Shown: piece after piece, positions 13,712 through 25,373 of the stretch
Layout of the letters: every line of letters starts with the position of its first letter
Numbering within the stretch: the first letter of the stretch is position 1
Assembly: GCF_031877795.1 (NCBI RefSeq)
Contig: NC_133934.1
Span: forward strand, 105,836,610 to 105,900,609
Length of the DNA stretch: 64,000 bases
Reading direction: 5' to 3'
Source: Strix aluco
Taxonomy: Eukaryota > Chordata > Aves > Strigiformes > Strigidae
The notes under the pieces: generated by a model
The model's database searches: none
Seen by the model: the letters and a program-made list of their open reading frames with translations, nothing else
Told to the model about the DNA's origin: nothing
Program-made: the position numbers and the translations under genes

Positions 13712-16700
13712 CTAGCCCGCCAGCTTGTTCCACGGGATGGTGCTGAAGAAGGAGTGGGACTTCAGCTTCGCCATGCCACCTCCTCCAGAGCCCAAGCGCT
13801 GCTTTGGGTTGTACTGTAGGAGCTGCAGAGAAAGGGGATGGGACAGCAGGATGGAGAGATAGGGACACTAAAAAGCTACCCAAACTGCCTTGCCCCATCC
13901 TCCCAAGCCCCTCACCTCGGTGAGCAGCGATGTGGCAGCCAGGCTGAGCCCCTCTGGCAGATGCAGCTGGGTGTGAGGTTGAATCCCTGAAGGGTGGTTT
14001 TGGGACAGTGGCTGCAGGAGGCAGAGGGTGATGGTGAGTGGAGGCACTGAGGAGGGTAGGAGCACACTGCTGAGCCTTCATTGCCACACAATCCCAGCCC
14101 TACACAGCAGGATTTAAAACCTGGGGCCCTGGACACCCATAGACCACACAGAGGCACTAGGAATCCCACACCTGAAGCAAGCTGGCACAGCACTGAGGTG
14201 CCAGCAGGGCAAGGCACCCTCCCAGCCCTTGCATGGTGGGGAGCCCTTGAACTACAGCATCACCTCCTCCCCCGCCTCCTTGCACAGTTCCTCTGCCTCT
14301 TACCACTCCTGTCAGCAACTCATACAAGAGAGAGCCAAAACTCCAGCAGTCAGCTGCTTCGGTGGGCTCCACAATCCCCCCTATTTCTGCAAAAAGAGCC
14401 AGAGGTGTTACAGCTGCAGGCAGGGAGCTGTACCATGCTGGGCACATCTCGCTGCCTGCAGAAGCCCCCTCTCCCCCAGTCGGTGGTACTGGGCAGAGGG
14501 CAGCAGAAGGCAGGGGATGTGTCCCTCACCTGGGGCACTGTACAGCTCTTCTTGTGCCTGGCTGCAGTATTGGGGCTCCACCTCTGTCCACTGGCCAAAG
14601 AAGGTGAGACGGATGTGACCTGTCAAGCAGCACCAAAGTCAAAAGCAGGAAGGTTAGGACAAAGCTAGGGACTTTGGTCAGAGCACAAAGCCAAGCCATA
14701 TCCCCGCAACCGGGAACAGGCAGGGCACTGGGCCCCAGCCGTGCCCTGAATGCAGAAGCACTGTGCATCCCCTGGCACTGCGCATCCCCCGGCCGCCCAG
14801 TGCTTGCCCGAGATGCCCAGCAGGCACTTGCAGCTGGTGAGACTGGTTAGGTGGGCTCCAAGCTCACAGACCTCAGCGCAGGCTGTAATGAGGAAAGAAG
14901 CAGCTTTTAAAGGGGGGGAGGTTAGCTTTCCCCTGGCAAAGTTCTCTGCATTTTTCTTTTCCTAAGCAATTTGCACCTCTCCAGTTTGCCCCAGCTGCCA
15001 CCTGAGCAGGGACATGCACTTGGCTTGCACTGACAGTGGAACCCATGCCTTGAAGGGATGGGATGGCTCCAGAATACCCCAGAAGGCAGTAACTACAAGC
15101 AGGGGAAAACTGCAGTCCCACTAACCTCAGGCACAGTTCAGCTGCCCTCAGCTTCCCTGTGCTGGGATTTCCCAGGCAGCCAGCCCCAACGTGGGAGCAG
15201 GGGCAATGCATTCCTGTGGCTATAGGCCCTGATTCTCCCACTGCAGAGCCATCTCTTGTAATAACTGCTTGGAAATCCCAAGTGAGACTGCACTTCCAGG
15301 CTCAGAAACATCCAAACCTCCCCAGACTCTCACCCTCCCCCAAAGCAAACTCAAGAAAGTCCACATCTCCTGGAAACAGGGCAAACGGCAGTCTCCCAGC
15401 CAAGAAGCCAACCGCCTCCTCCTTGGGGCAGCAGCTTAGGGTACTACCTACCAGCTGCATCAAGCAGCAGGTTCCTGGGGTTGAGGTCCCGGCACAATAC
15501 ACCCTGTTGGTGAAGTCCCTCTAAGGCCAGGAGGATTTCTGCTGCCCACAGCTGCACCTGCTCCTCCTTCACAGCCCATGCTCTCCAGCCGTGCCCACGG
15601 GAAGCCAAAGCCCTGCACCGTCCTGATGGTGGCTGCTCACTGAGCCAGCCACAGGTCAGGCTTACTCCCTGTGAGGGCTCCCACACCACTGGGTCAGGTC
15701 CACAGGGCTTGGCAGAGCTGGATGGGGCAACTTCTGTATGAAGATGCCTCTGACCCAAGGTCAGGAGGGGCCAAGCCCTGGAGACCTCAGACACTTGCTG
15801 AGATGGCAGCTCCCCTGCCCCTGGCTGACCCCCTCTCAGAGTCTTCAGTACAGGGACAGGTGTCTGGGGAAGCCTAGGGTCTTGTTGGGAGGCTGCTCTC
15901 TCCAATACGCAGCCCGCAGTGCTGGCTAGAGCGTCCCAGGGGTAGACGACCAGGCCCTGGCTGGTAAGGTGGCCAGGGCCTTTGGCTGATGCTGCTGGAA
16001 CATGGTCCACAACGCCAGACACAGCCTGTGTCATGCTTAGATCCTGCCCTCCAGTTGCAGCCCTCGTGCCGCCAGCAGGAGCCAGGCGAAGCTGGCAGTG
16101 GTTCCCTGAGCTGGGGTCCATGGGGTCGGGGGACTGCTCCCGAGGGGCCGAGGCATCAGTGTTTCCCAGTACTCGGTGGGTCATAGAGCCTGGGAGGCCA
16201 CTGCCTGTCCGAGCAGAGAAGATGGAGACTTGGCTGCTGCCCTGGGGGCTTCCCACGCCGTCCTCTCTGCCACGGTCCCGCAGGGCTTGAATGGTGTTTG
16301 AATCAGCACAGCCCTGCTGGACACAGCACTTGGAGCGGAGGTGAGACCACAGTGTCTCCCCTGAAAAGCAGGGAGAAGAACAAGTGATGGGGCAGAAAGC
16401 ATCCCTGGTTCCCCCACTGTGGACACAGCCTATTCACACACAGGCCAAGGCCCACACACTGGGGACGTGATCGAGCATTGTTAATCTCCCCTGCAGCAAA
16501 GCTCCAGTCCATGCAGAATACTCCCCAGCCCTACAAGCACACCGCACTCAACACCACACCTCCCCCGGGACGTAGCACACCAAAGGCTCATTCCCCCCTC
16601 CTTTAGCAGCCCTGCTCCCCATTCTGCAGAGTCTCCCTGATCCCAGCTCTGCCCCTTCCATGTCACAGGCCAGCCACATCTTCACACATGCCCCTGATCT

Positions 16701-19700
16701 CACCAGCATCCCCACTTTTCCCCAAAAGCCTGTCCTCCCTGCATGACAGAGATGCCAGAGAGCTCCCATGGCACAGCACAGAGCCTGTGGGTCAGAGATG
16801 AGCCAGAGCAGTGAGCCCTGGAGCGCACAGCACACTGCCAGGGCTTCCCAGCCTCACTACATTCAGCTGCTGGCTGCTTTCTGCAAATTCATTCTACAGC
16901 AATGCACAAGGAGTTGAGGCTGTTCTCCAACACACATCAGCCTTCTTTTGTCATCACTGGACTCCAGCTGCTGCTCCCTACACATCCATTCAACTAGCAG
17001 AGCAAAGAAGCTCTTTGGGACAAGCCTTGTCACATTTCTTCACCAGGATCTGGGACAAGCCTCAAATTTGCCTCCTTGTTGTACTCGAGCCCCAACATGC
17101 TCCCTGCCCTTTATGCCCCAACTCTCCATCTCCTCTCTTTGGTCTGATCTCAAAATCCAGTGTGACCTCTTTTTTTGTAACCAAAAGATGTTTTATAAAG
17201 CTCTCATCAAAAGATTGTTTTGTTCTACAACATCCAGGTGAACTACCTCACTTGGTTCTCCTTCTTCACTATCATGGTCAAACCATACCAGTAAAATTAA
17301 GAGGTTTTTCTTTTCAAGAGGCTGGACCACATCAACCTCTTTACCTCAAGGCATGGGTCCCTCCCGTGGGACTCAGTGGTCCCTAAGGTTAGTTTCCGTA
17401 TAACACCCCTACACACACAACCTTTTCCTCCTTGTAGGTCTCCACAGGCCCATTTGTAGGTTACTTCCCCAGTCAGCTTTTACTAAATCTCCAGAATCCC
17501 CAATACAGCTGAGCAGCTCCTTCCACAAAGTCTCCAAGCCCTTCTACCCACCACCCTTCTATGAAGAAGACAGTTTGTGCTGTCACTGTAAAAAACAGTC
17601 CCAAAGCAGCAGGAGAAATGTATTTGAGATTTTAAAGAAAGGGAGGTTGGAGATAAGAGCAGGATGCTCCATGGACGGGAGGCAATGCTGACCCCACTCA
17701 CCCTGCACATGCTCCAGGTGGAGGAAGATGGAGTCCTCACTCACATAGTAGCACAACAGCTTGACCATGAAGGGGACCCCATGTGGGATGATGGTCTGTC
17801 GCTCACGGGTCTCAACATGGGATTTGGGGAGGCTCTGAGGAGGTACAGGTAGATGGGTGTTACAGCATGGTAGGGACTTGGACTCCCTGCAACCTAGTAG
17901 CTGGCAGGGCAGGAGGCCAACCAGAAAGGTAGCGTGTCATCTGCCAAGCCCTGTGGCTGCTCCTCTGCATCACCTGCAATGGAGCTCCCCATCTGTGGAA
18001 ACTTGCAGCTCCTGCTGAGAGGTCTGTCAGTTCCCAGCACCCAACTGTGATAAGGCAAGGCTCTCCAAAACTCTGCCAAGGCAGAGCGCTCCCCACCTGC
18101 ACTGGGGAACCCAGAGGACACTGCTGGTCCAGAGCAGTGGCCTTCCCCTGCAACTGCCTCCACTCCCTTCAGATGGGAACCTGCCATCCCGGCCCCCTCT
18201 CCTCTCCCCTCTGGAACTGATGCTTCTCTCTCTCATGCCAGAGTCTCCAATTACTAATTTTTAGTTCCAGGGGCACTAGAAAATATCCTAAGACTTGTAC
18301 TGAGCACATCTCACCCATAAGTTGTTCCAGGGGTTGACCCAGATTAACGTGGGCGGAAGGCTTGTCTTGCAGCATTACAAGGCAGAGGAAGAGATGACCA
18401 AGGAGAACCACTTCCCCTCTGATCACAGAAGATGGCTGAAGCAGCCAAAAGAAGTTTTACTAACAATGAACTTCCTCCAACACCTCTGTGAGCTGCTATT
18501 TTTTGGTCCTCTCACCTGCCCCAGCTGTCTGCTTGGACAAGGAGGCTCTGGCATGACAGGGAGAAGCAGGCAGATGAAACTGAAAACACCCACCTTAAGT
18601 ATAAAAGTCCCTCCAGTGGCTGGATCCTGGACGATCTGCACCTGAGAACAGTAGATGCAGTACTGGTCAGAAATGGTGACTGCTTCCACCCCAACATACA
18701 GCCTACAGGAATGACCCAAGGGACACAGCTCTGGAACTGAAACACGCTCCCACCCAACTAGAGGAGTTTGGTGGTGCTCAAACCCCTACTCTTGAAAGAC
18801 AAAACACGGGTTTTTAGCAATGAGACAGCCATGCAGCCAGGGTGTAGAAAGTTAATTAAACCAAGAGGTGACTCCCACACCATTTTTTCTTCCTTCACAA
18901 AGGAGGGGTTTGCGCTGCTCCTTCTGGGCTCTGTGGGGTGTGCTGGGCTGCCCACCTGGGCCTTGGCAGGCCAGGCAGACCACATCAGTCCTGACAAACT
19001 GAGATGTGTGAACAGCAGGGGAGAGCAATGTGCCAGTGCGTGCATGGAGACGGGAAGTCTGGCATCTTTGCTCCTAGATCATGAACTACTAATTAGTTTA
19101 TTCATCCAGATAGCTTGTCTTCTGCTGAAGATAATCCATAGGAGTCCACCATCATGGTACCTAGGCATCAAGCACGATTCCATGCATGAGAAAGAACTGA
19201 ATGCATTAACTTCTCTGTAAATATTTTGGCAACTCTGGTAAGCAAAAGTAATGGGGACATTAACAGATTTCCCAACTAACTCTTAAAGGGTCTTGCATCC
19301 TCACCTGCGAATTTTCCTTGGTGGGAATGGTGTGGATGGATATCCTCACACTTCTTGGTGGGTGCACAGGGGGCTGGCACCCCCATCCCAGCTGCCAGGA
19401 CCCTCTAGCTTACGCTCCGTTTGGTCCAGCCCCAGCCTCACCCCTCCCAGATCCAGGTCGAGTCATTACCTTATCGATCACTCCCACAACCTTACAGCGT
19501 CTCAGGTTCTCCACTGCCGAGCTCAGCGTCCTGATCGGCCGGAAGCGCAGGCTGCTGTAACCCTGCAAGACGGTGAGAGAAGAGGATGAGGGACCTAGAG
19601 ATGCCATGACAGAGAGTGGGAGAAGTCCCCACATTTTCCAGAGGAGGCAGCAATACTGCTGGGCTGCTCAACATCCACAGACAACTCTCCAATGACTGTG

Positions 19701-21301
19701 GTTGATTCCTAACATCAACTGGACCATTTTCTTGGCCAGCTCCTAGATTTCTGAAGTTTTCAGGGACAGCTTGCACCTGCAGCAGAGGTAAAATCACTCT
19801 AAAATTTGTACCTGGAGCAGGACTGCTTCAACACTAATGGGATCTGTACAGAAGATAGTTGCCTTTCTCCCCTTGTCCTTCTTACCAGGCCCCGACCCTG
19901 CCCTGCCTCACTCCCCTGTCCCTTCACTAACCACCTCCCTCCACAGTGCCACAAGCAGACATTGTCTTTGGTTTCCATCCAGATGGTAACAATGACAGGG
20001 AAGATGACATTTTTAACATCTGACAAGGTAGTTCCTCCCAGTAGCTTCAGTCCCACCAAAATGGCCATTTCCACTATGGTGGCAGCAAGCTAAACATACA
20101 CACCTCAGGGGGGTCCTGGGAGAGCCCCAGGCAAGCTGGGCCCACCTCAGCTCTTCGATCCAGGCAGGGTGAAGTGCTGCCAGCTCCCTCACAGCCACCA
20201 GCATGCTGGGACACTCTGCAGCTGGTGTGTCTGCCATTTTCTCTACACCACCTTACTGTGGCATCTGGTAGAGGCAGTCGAGGAGGCTCACCGGGGCTGC
20301 TTTATGTGTGTGTCCCCCAGGTTTCCCAGTGCCACAGATCCGCTGCCATCCCACCCATGCCGCCCCATGCCAGCGCCTCACCGTGGCAGTGGGGTTGCCA
20401 CCCCCCGCAGCCCGCTGGAGGTGGCAGTCGAAGATTTCCTCCGCGCGCCTCAGGTACTGCGTGATCTTCCGCTTCACAGCCTCACGACGCTCCTTGTTGG
20501 GGTCAACTGTGGTTGTCGCAGAGGGCGGGCATGAGGGACCTGCTATGCTCCCCAGAGGGGTGCTCTGGTCCCCCTGGCCGTGCTCCCTGGGGGGATGACC
20601 TGGACCCCTCACCACTCTCCCCAGAAGGGTTCCCTGGTTTCCTCACCACTCCCCCAGTAGGGATGCACTGGCCCCCTGGCTGCAGTCCCTGGAGGGATGC
20701 CCCAGTCCCCTTGTCCAACTCCCCAGAGGGATGTCCTGGTCCCCTGATCATTCCCCCTGGAGGGATGTCCCAGTCCCTGGAGGGGAGCCCAGATCCCCTG
20801 GCCGTGCTCCCCGGAGGGATGCCCTGGCCCCCTCACTGCTCTCCCCGGAGGGATGTGCTGGTCCCCTCACGCTTCTCCCAGTAGGGATGCACCGGCCCGC
20901 TGGCTGCCGTCCCTGGAGGGATGCCCCACTCCCCCTGGCCGTGCTCCCCGGCGGGATGTCCCGGTTCCCCTGGCTGTGCTCCCCAGAGGGGTGCCCGGAT
21001 CCCCTGGCCGCGCTCCCCGGAGGGATGCCCCGGCCCCCCGCGCTCCGGGGAGGCCCCACGCACCCTGCACGCCGCGGAGCAGCACGTCCACGCCGTTCTG
21101 GTAGTGGTTGAAGGCCTCCTCGTAGTCCTCGCTGACATCCCGCTCCAGCGCCAGCCGCAGCTGCCGCGCCGCCTCCACCAGGTAGTCCCGCCGCCCGCCG
21201 CCCTCGGGGCCCGCCGGGGATACGCGGCCCCGCAGCTGCCCCAGGTAGACGCGGGCCTGCGCCAGCGCCCGGGAGCAGGGCTCGGCCTCCGGCCGGCTCA
21301 T
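13712..21301 (-). CDS. RPS6KL1: Ribosomal protein S6 kinase-like 1 (MIT-domain pseudokinase)
   Basis: Ten coding exons on the minus strand: 21301-21064, 20506-20382, 19562-19470, 18641-18594, 17834-17702, 16360-15452, 14619-14530, 14386-14304, 14011-13916, 13822-13712 (stop TAG at 13714-13712). They join to 641 residues; human is about 549. Residues about 30-105 form the MIT domain ([29 protein letters not shown]). The kinase N-lobe follows: the Gly-rich loop is degenerate and the lysine is in FILK (168). The 909-nt exon 6 carries a long Ser/Pro/Gly-rich insert and ends in the catalytic loop. HRD is CRD (502-504) and DFG is FFG (522-524), so the metal-binding Asp is missing. The APE-like SAPE and [13 protein letters not shown] are kept. 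The start is the first Met of exon 1, aligned by MIT homology. The family role is poorly known; MIT domains usually bind ESCRT-III tails. Loss of activity is inferred. Confidence 0.95.
20540..21050. repeat. GC-rich 34-bp minisatellite filling RPS6KL1 intron 1
   Basis: About fourteen imperfect copies of a unit of roughly 34 bp, built around CTCCCCGGAGGGATGCCC on the plus strand. Units carrying CAGTAGGGATGCAC next to CTGGCTGC recur twice (near 20655 and 20880), which suggests a higher-order duplication. The array occupies nearly all of the 557-bp intron between exon 1 (ends 21064) and exon 2 (starts 20506). Open frames crossing it on both strands are by-products of the repeat. Confidence 0.85.
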
Positions 21302-23000
21302 GGCCCCGCACCGCCGCCCTGCGCCGCCGGGAGACAGGGAGCGGGGACGCGCGGGTGAGGCGCGGCGCGCCGCACGCCCCGGCCCTTTCGCCGGCCGGTG
21401 ACCGGCATGGCCCCCCGGCCCCCGACCCCGGCCCCGGTCCCGGTCCCCGCCGGTCCCCCGCGGGCACGCACCTGCGCGCGCGCTGCCGGCAGCATTCTCC
21501 GCCGGCGGCGGGGCGGGGCGGGGCCGTGCCCGCGTGCCGCCGCCGCGCGCCCCCGGGGCGGCGGGGCTGCCGTGGCGGCGCTGATTGGCTGCGGATGAGA
21601 TCATCATCATCATCATCATCATCATCCCCCCACACCCACCCCTCCGCCGCGCGGGGCTGGACCGGGGGGTCCGGACCGGCGGGGGGGTCCCGCCGCCGCC
21701 CCCAGGCAGGCCCCTCTCCGCCCCGTTGACGCGCGGCGAGCGCCGTTGCTCTGCTGGCTTTATTATCGTCGTTATTCACCTTTAAGTGCCCTTAATTAAC
21801 AAAGCTGCCGTTCATTAAGTGCTGTATTTGGTGCCGTTTTTTAAACCCCCTTTGCCTCCGCCTGCCCCTGGAAGGGAGCGCCCGTCCCCGCAGCTCCCTG
21901 CTGACCTGGCTAAGCCCCCCCGCCGGTCCCAGGGCACTGGTGACTCTCTCATTTGCAGCCTGCAGGCGGGTGTCGCTGCCCCCCAACCCTGGGCTCTCGA
22001 CTGCCCCTTTTACCAACTCTTACAGACCCATTCGGTTTTACAAACTTATTTCAAATATATAGAGCAGCACAAATGCATTAAAGGTGCAGCAAAATGACAC
22101 AGCATAGTGGAGATCCCAGCTGGTGCTTAACAAATGCTTTCCACCCGGAAAATATCGGTCTTTGGCTTAACCTAGAAGCACGCATTCCCGGCCCGGCTTT
22201 CTCCCGGAGGGGCAGCTCTGCAGGGCCCACTACATGACGGGTGCGGGGACAGGGCAGGCCGCCCCGGGAAGGGAGCCCTAGCCCACCCCCCCAGCCCCCT
22301 CGGCCGGCTTCGGGCCGCGCTGCCCGGCGGGGCGCGGCAGGGGCGGTGCCGGGGCCGGGGCGGCGCCTTCGCGGGGGGAGGCGGTGCCGGCCCCGCGCCG
22401 GGAGGCGCCACGGACGGGCTGTGGCGGCTGAAGCGGTCCGATGCGTTCCCCAGGGCCCTGGAAGACTTTCGGGTCAGGACGTGCGGAGGCGCGCCGGGTC
22501 AGCGGGCGGGGTGAGGTTGGCCGGGGGCCGGCGGGCGCCAGGGGGGACCTTGCGGGCCGGCGCTCGGCGGCGGGAGGCAGCGGGGCAGCGGCGGGCGGGC
22601 GGCGGTTCTCGTCTCCCCGGCGGTGATGGGTGTCAGCGGGCTCACCGTGGTGCTGCTTTTCTTCTCGGAGCCGCAACAAGGAGGTGAGTAGCGGCGGCGG
22701 AGGGGGCGCCCGGCCCCGCCCCGCGGTGCCGCCTGCTGCCCGCGGCGCCCCGGCGGAGAGGCGGCTCTGCGGCCCGGGGCGGCCTACCGTGCCGCCGCCC
22801 CCCCGCCGTGCCGCCGCCTCCGCCGCCGTCTCCTCCGGGCTGCCCGCGGAGCAGCCTCGCCCGCCGCAGATCTGTCGGGGCTTTTCCTTTCCCCCCGCTG
22901 ACCGCCGTGACGGCGGGAGCCGGCTGCCCTCCCCCCGGAGCCGAGCTGGGCTGGGCGCTGTGGCAGGAGAGCAGCTGGGAGTTTCCTCTCGCTGTCCCCG
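20880..23000. promoter_or_regulatory. CpG island between divergent RPS6KL1 and the ERGIC3-like copy
   Basis: Very GC-rich sequence dense in CpG spans the RPS6KL1 start (21301, minus) and the first ERGIC3-like exon (22410, plus), about 1.1 kb apart. An inverted CCAAT box (ATTGG) at 21584-21588 suits the minus-strand gene. No TATA box is seen. A bidirectional promoter is inferred from this arrangement. Confidence 0.7.
21600..21626. repeat. (ATC)9 microsatellite
   Basis: Nine uninterrupted ATC units lie about 300 bp upstream of the RPS6KL1 start codon, in its putative promoter or 5' UTR. On the minus strand the unit is GAT. Confidence 0.95.
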
Positions 23001-23195
23001 CTGCTTCCGAGCAGGCAATACAAAGAAGAGCGAGCAAGCGCGGGAACCCCTGTCCCCACCCCGAACTCTAAGATTCCCAAGTTACTATTTTTGTAAAAGG
23101 CGTTACAAATGGCAAGGGTTTAGCTACCGTGGAAGGTGTGGGAGGCAGCGGCTCCGCTGTCTCGCCGATCCCACATCTTAAAAATCGGCTCCTGA

Positions 23196-23375
<180 letters not shown>

Positions 23376-23617
23376 TGAATATTGGGGGTAATTTTCATAC
23401 TTGCTGAGGGCCTGAGAGGCTCAGTGTGCCTGGGGCTTCCGAGTGCTGCAGTGCTGCCCGGGCCACGGGCAGGGAGGAGATGGGCATCCTTGTGCTCACG
23501 CAGTGATTCCAGCCAGGCCCGTGATACAAGGAAATGATCACCTGCTTTGCAGCTTATTTACTTATAGCAACTTATAATGATCTCTGAATATTGCTTAATA
23601 ATCCGGCTTGCCCTGAC

Positions 23618-24216
23618 TGTTCTGTGGAGGCTTACCAAGGGCTACTGTGTTCATCAAAACAAAGTAGTTTTCTGTGGAAACTTACCAAGAATTACTACGT
23701 TCGGCAAAAATAAGAGACATGTCCTTGGAAAGCAGATGGGTTCTAACAAGTTTAGTCTTTGTAGTGGATAGATAGCCATATATGGGTGGTAGAAACTAAT
23801 ATACTGGTGCTTTTAGATAAGATAGAGGTGGTAAGCCAGTGGGAACCACTCTTGTTATTCAAGAAATTGGCTAAGAGAATCTGCGCATGCTCCGAGGAAA
23901 AAGTACAAGGTGAAGAAGACTGTGAGCCTTCCTCCAAAAGACCCCTGAAGACGACCACCATGAGGCAATGCGCAGGTGCAAAGAGAACATAAACTGCTGA
24001 CACCAGCCTCTAGAACTAACCCAGCCTTACTTATGCATATGTATATTTGTATTATGTAATCCAATGAATATGTATATCTACACTCCATCAGTTTCTGGTA
24101 AAACGTGCTGTTTGGTGTGCAAGCTTTGTGGAGAAATCCCCTTGCACCCCGGCGCCAGGGTAAACATACCTGCTTTAGAACTCTCTCTGAGTTGTAGAGT
24201 CTGTTTCCGCGAATCA
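23618..24216 (+). mobile_element. LTR-like element in intron 3 of the ERGIC3-like copy
   Basis: This AT-rich stretch begins with TGTTCTGTGG and ends near CCGCGAATCA. In between it has a purine-rich U3-like part and a U5-like tail (TTGTAGAGTCTGTTTCCGCG), as in avian endogenous retroviral LTRs. Its first 100 bp is a 50-bp duplication (units from 23621 and 23671). Boundaries and target-site duplication are not confirmed. No coding part of a provirus is visible, so a solo LTR is likeliest. Confidence 0.5.
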
Positions 24217-24999
24217 CCCGCTGGGTGCTTCAACCAGCGCTTCCAGTCAGGAAGCATTATTTTTCGAGGTTATAAATGAGGCTACGGTATAAACCCACTT
24301 AGGCTTCTGTATGGTGGTGTACTTTGTCAGAGAGCTCAGTAGTACTAAAAAAACTGGCACAGAGTTCAGCTGGTACTCAAGATTTGACTGTGTCATTGTT
24401 GAAAAAACCTTATAGAGCCTCCTTTGGCAGTTACTTGATGAGGCACAACTTTTCCTTCATTTTTGTACTTAAATTCTGACTGTAACACCAATGCCACGTG
24501 ATAACCTTTCTCCAAAATGTTTACAATCAGAACGAGCATTCATCATCCGATTACTTTTGAACTAAACTGAAAACCAAGTTGCAGGGTGAAGTGACGGAGG
24601 ATTTTACAAGTCTTACTGGATATTACTGCTGCGCACGTTATCTGACTGTCCGCTCATCTGCCTCTTGTTCTGTTGTAGTAATTCCTTTGGGTAATGCACC
24701 GGGCTCTAAATGTAGTGAGTCTGACTTCCTTCTGACCACCCAAGATATTATTGCTCTTTACCTTCCTAACGTTTAAAGGGTGTGGGAAGGCTGGGAGTCT
24801 GGAAGCCTCTGCTGTTCTGTGCAGAGAAACTGTCAGTCTCATAAGAGAGCATGTAGCCAGCAAGTGCGTCACGGTGCTTCGATACCAGGCCGAGACCACA
24901 GGCCTTCTCCATCTGCTTTGTGAAAAGGGATCCCAAGGAAATGTGCTGATGTTGAAGGGGGAAGGGTGAGGAGGGGTCGAGGTAGGAGGCAGCTTTCAG

Positions 25000-25373
25000 C
25001 TGATTTTTAGTCTGGAGAAGAGGAGGCTGAAGGGAGACCTCATCACCCTCTACAACTACCTAAAAGGAGGTTGCAGAGAGCTGGGGATGAGTCTCTTTAA
25101 CCAAGTAACAAGAGATAGGACAAGAGGTAATGACCTCAAGTTGTGCCAGGGAAGGTTTAGACAGGATATTAGGAAGCATTTCTTTACCGAACGGGTTGTT
25201 AGGTGTTGGAATGGGCTGCCCAGGGAGGTGGTGGTGTCCCCATCCCTGGAGGTGTTCAAGAGGCGGGTTGACAGCGCTGAGGGATATGGTGTAGTTGGGA
25301 TCTGTCAGTGCTAGGTTAACGGTTGGACTGGATGATCTTCAAGGTCCTTTCCAACCTAGATGATTCTGTGATG
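25000..25373 (+). mobile_element. CR1 LINE, 3' end fragment
   Basis: The sequence runs from GGAGAAGAGGAGGCTGAAGG to the terminal GATTCTGTGATG, through GGCTGCCCAGGGAGGTGG and GGTTGGACTGGATGATCTTC, which are hallmarks of the CR1 3' end. It is a 5'-truncated copy in intron 3 of the ERGIC3-like copy. The open frame inside it is the degraded end of the CR1 reverse transcriptase protein. Confidence 0.93.

Noticed and set aside
12567-13746. Two plus-strand frames of about 250 codons
   Set aside because: Antisense to the RPS6KL1 3' UTR and last exon, with no recognisable domain.
20748-21779. Minus-strand open frame of 343 codons
   Set aside because: It crosses RPS6KL1 exon 1 in another frame and the minisatellite. 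The GC-rich composition explains its length.
25087-25314. Plus-strand frame of 75 codons as a host gene
   Set aside because: It is the end of the CR1 reverse-transcriptase reading frame.
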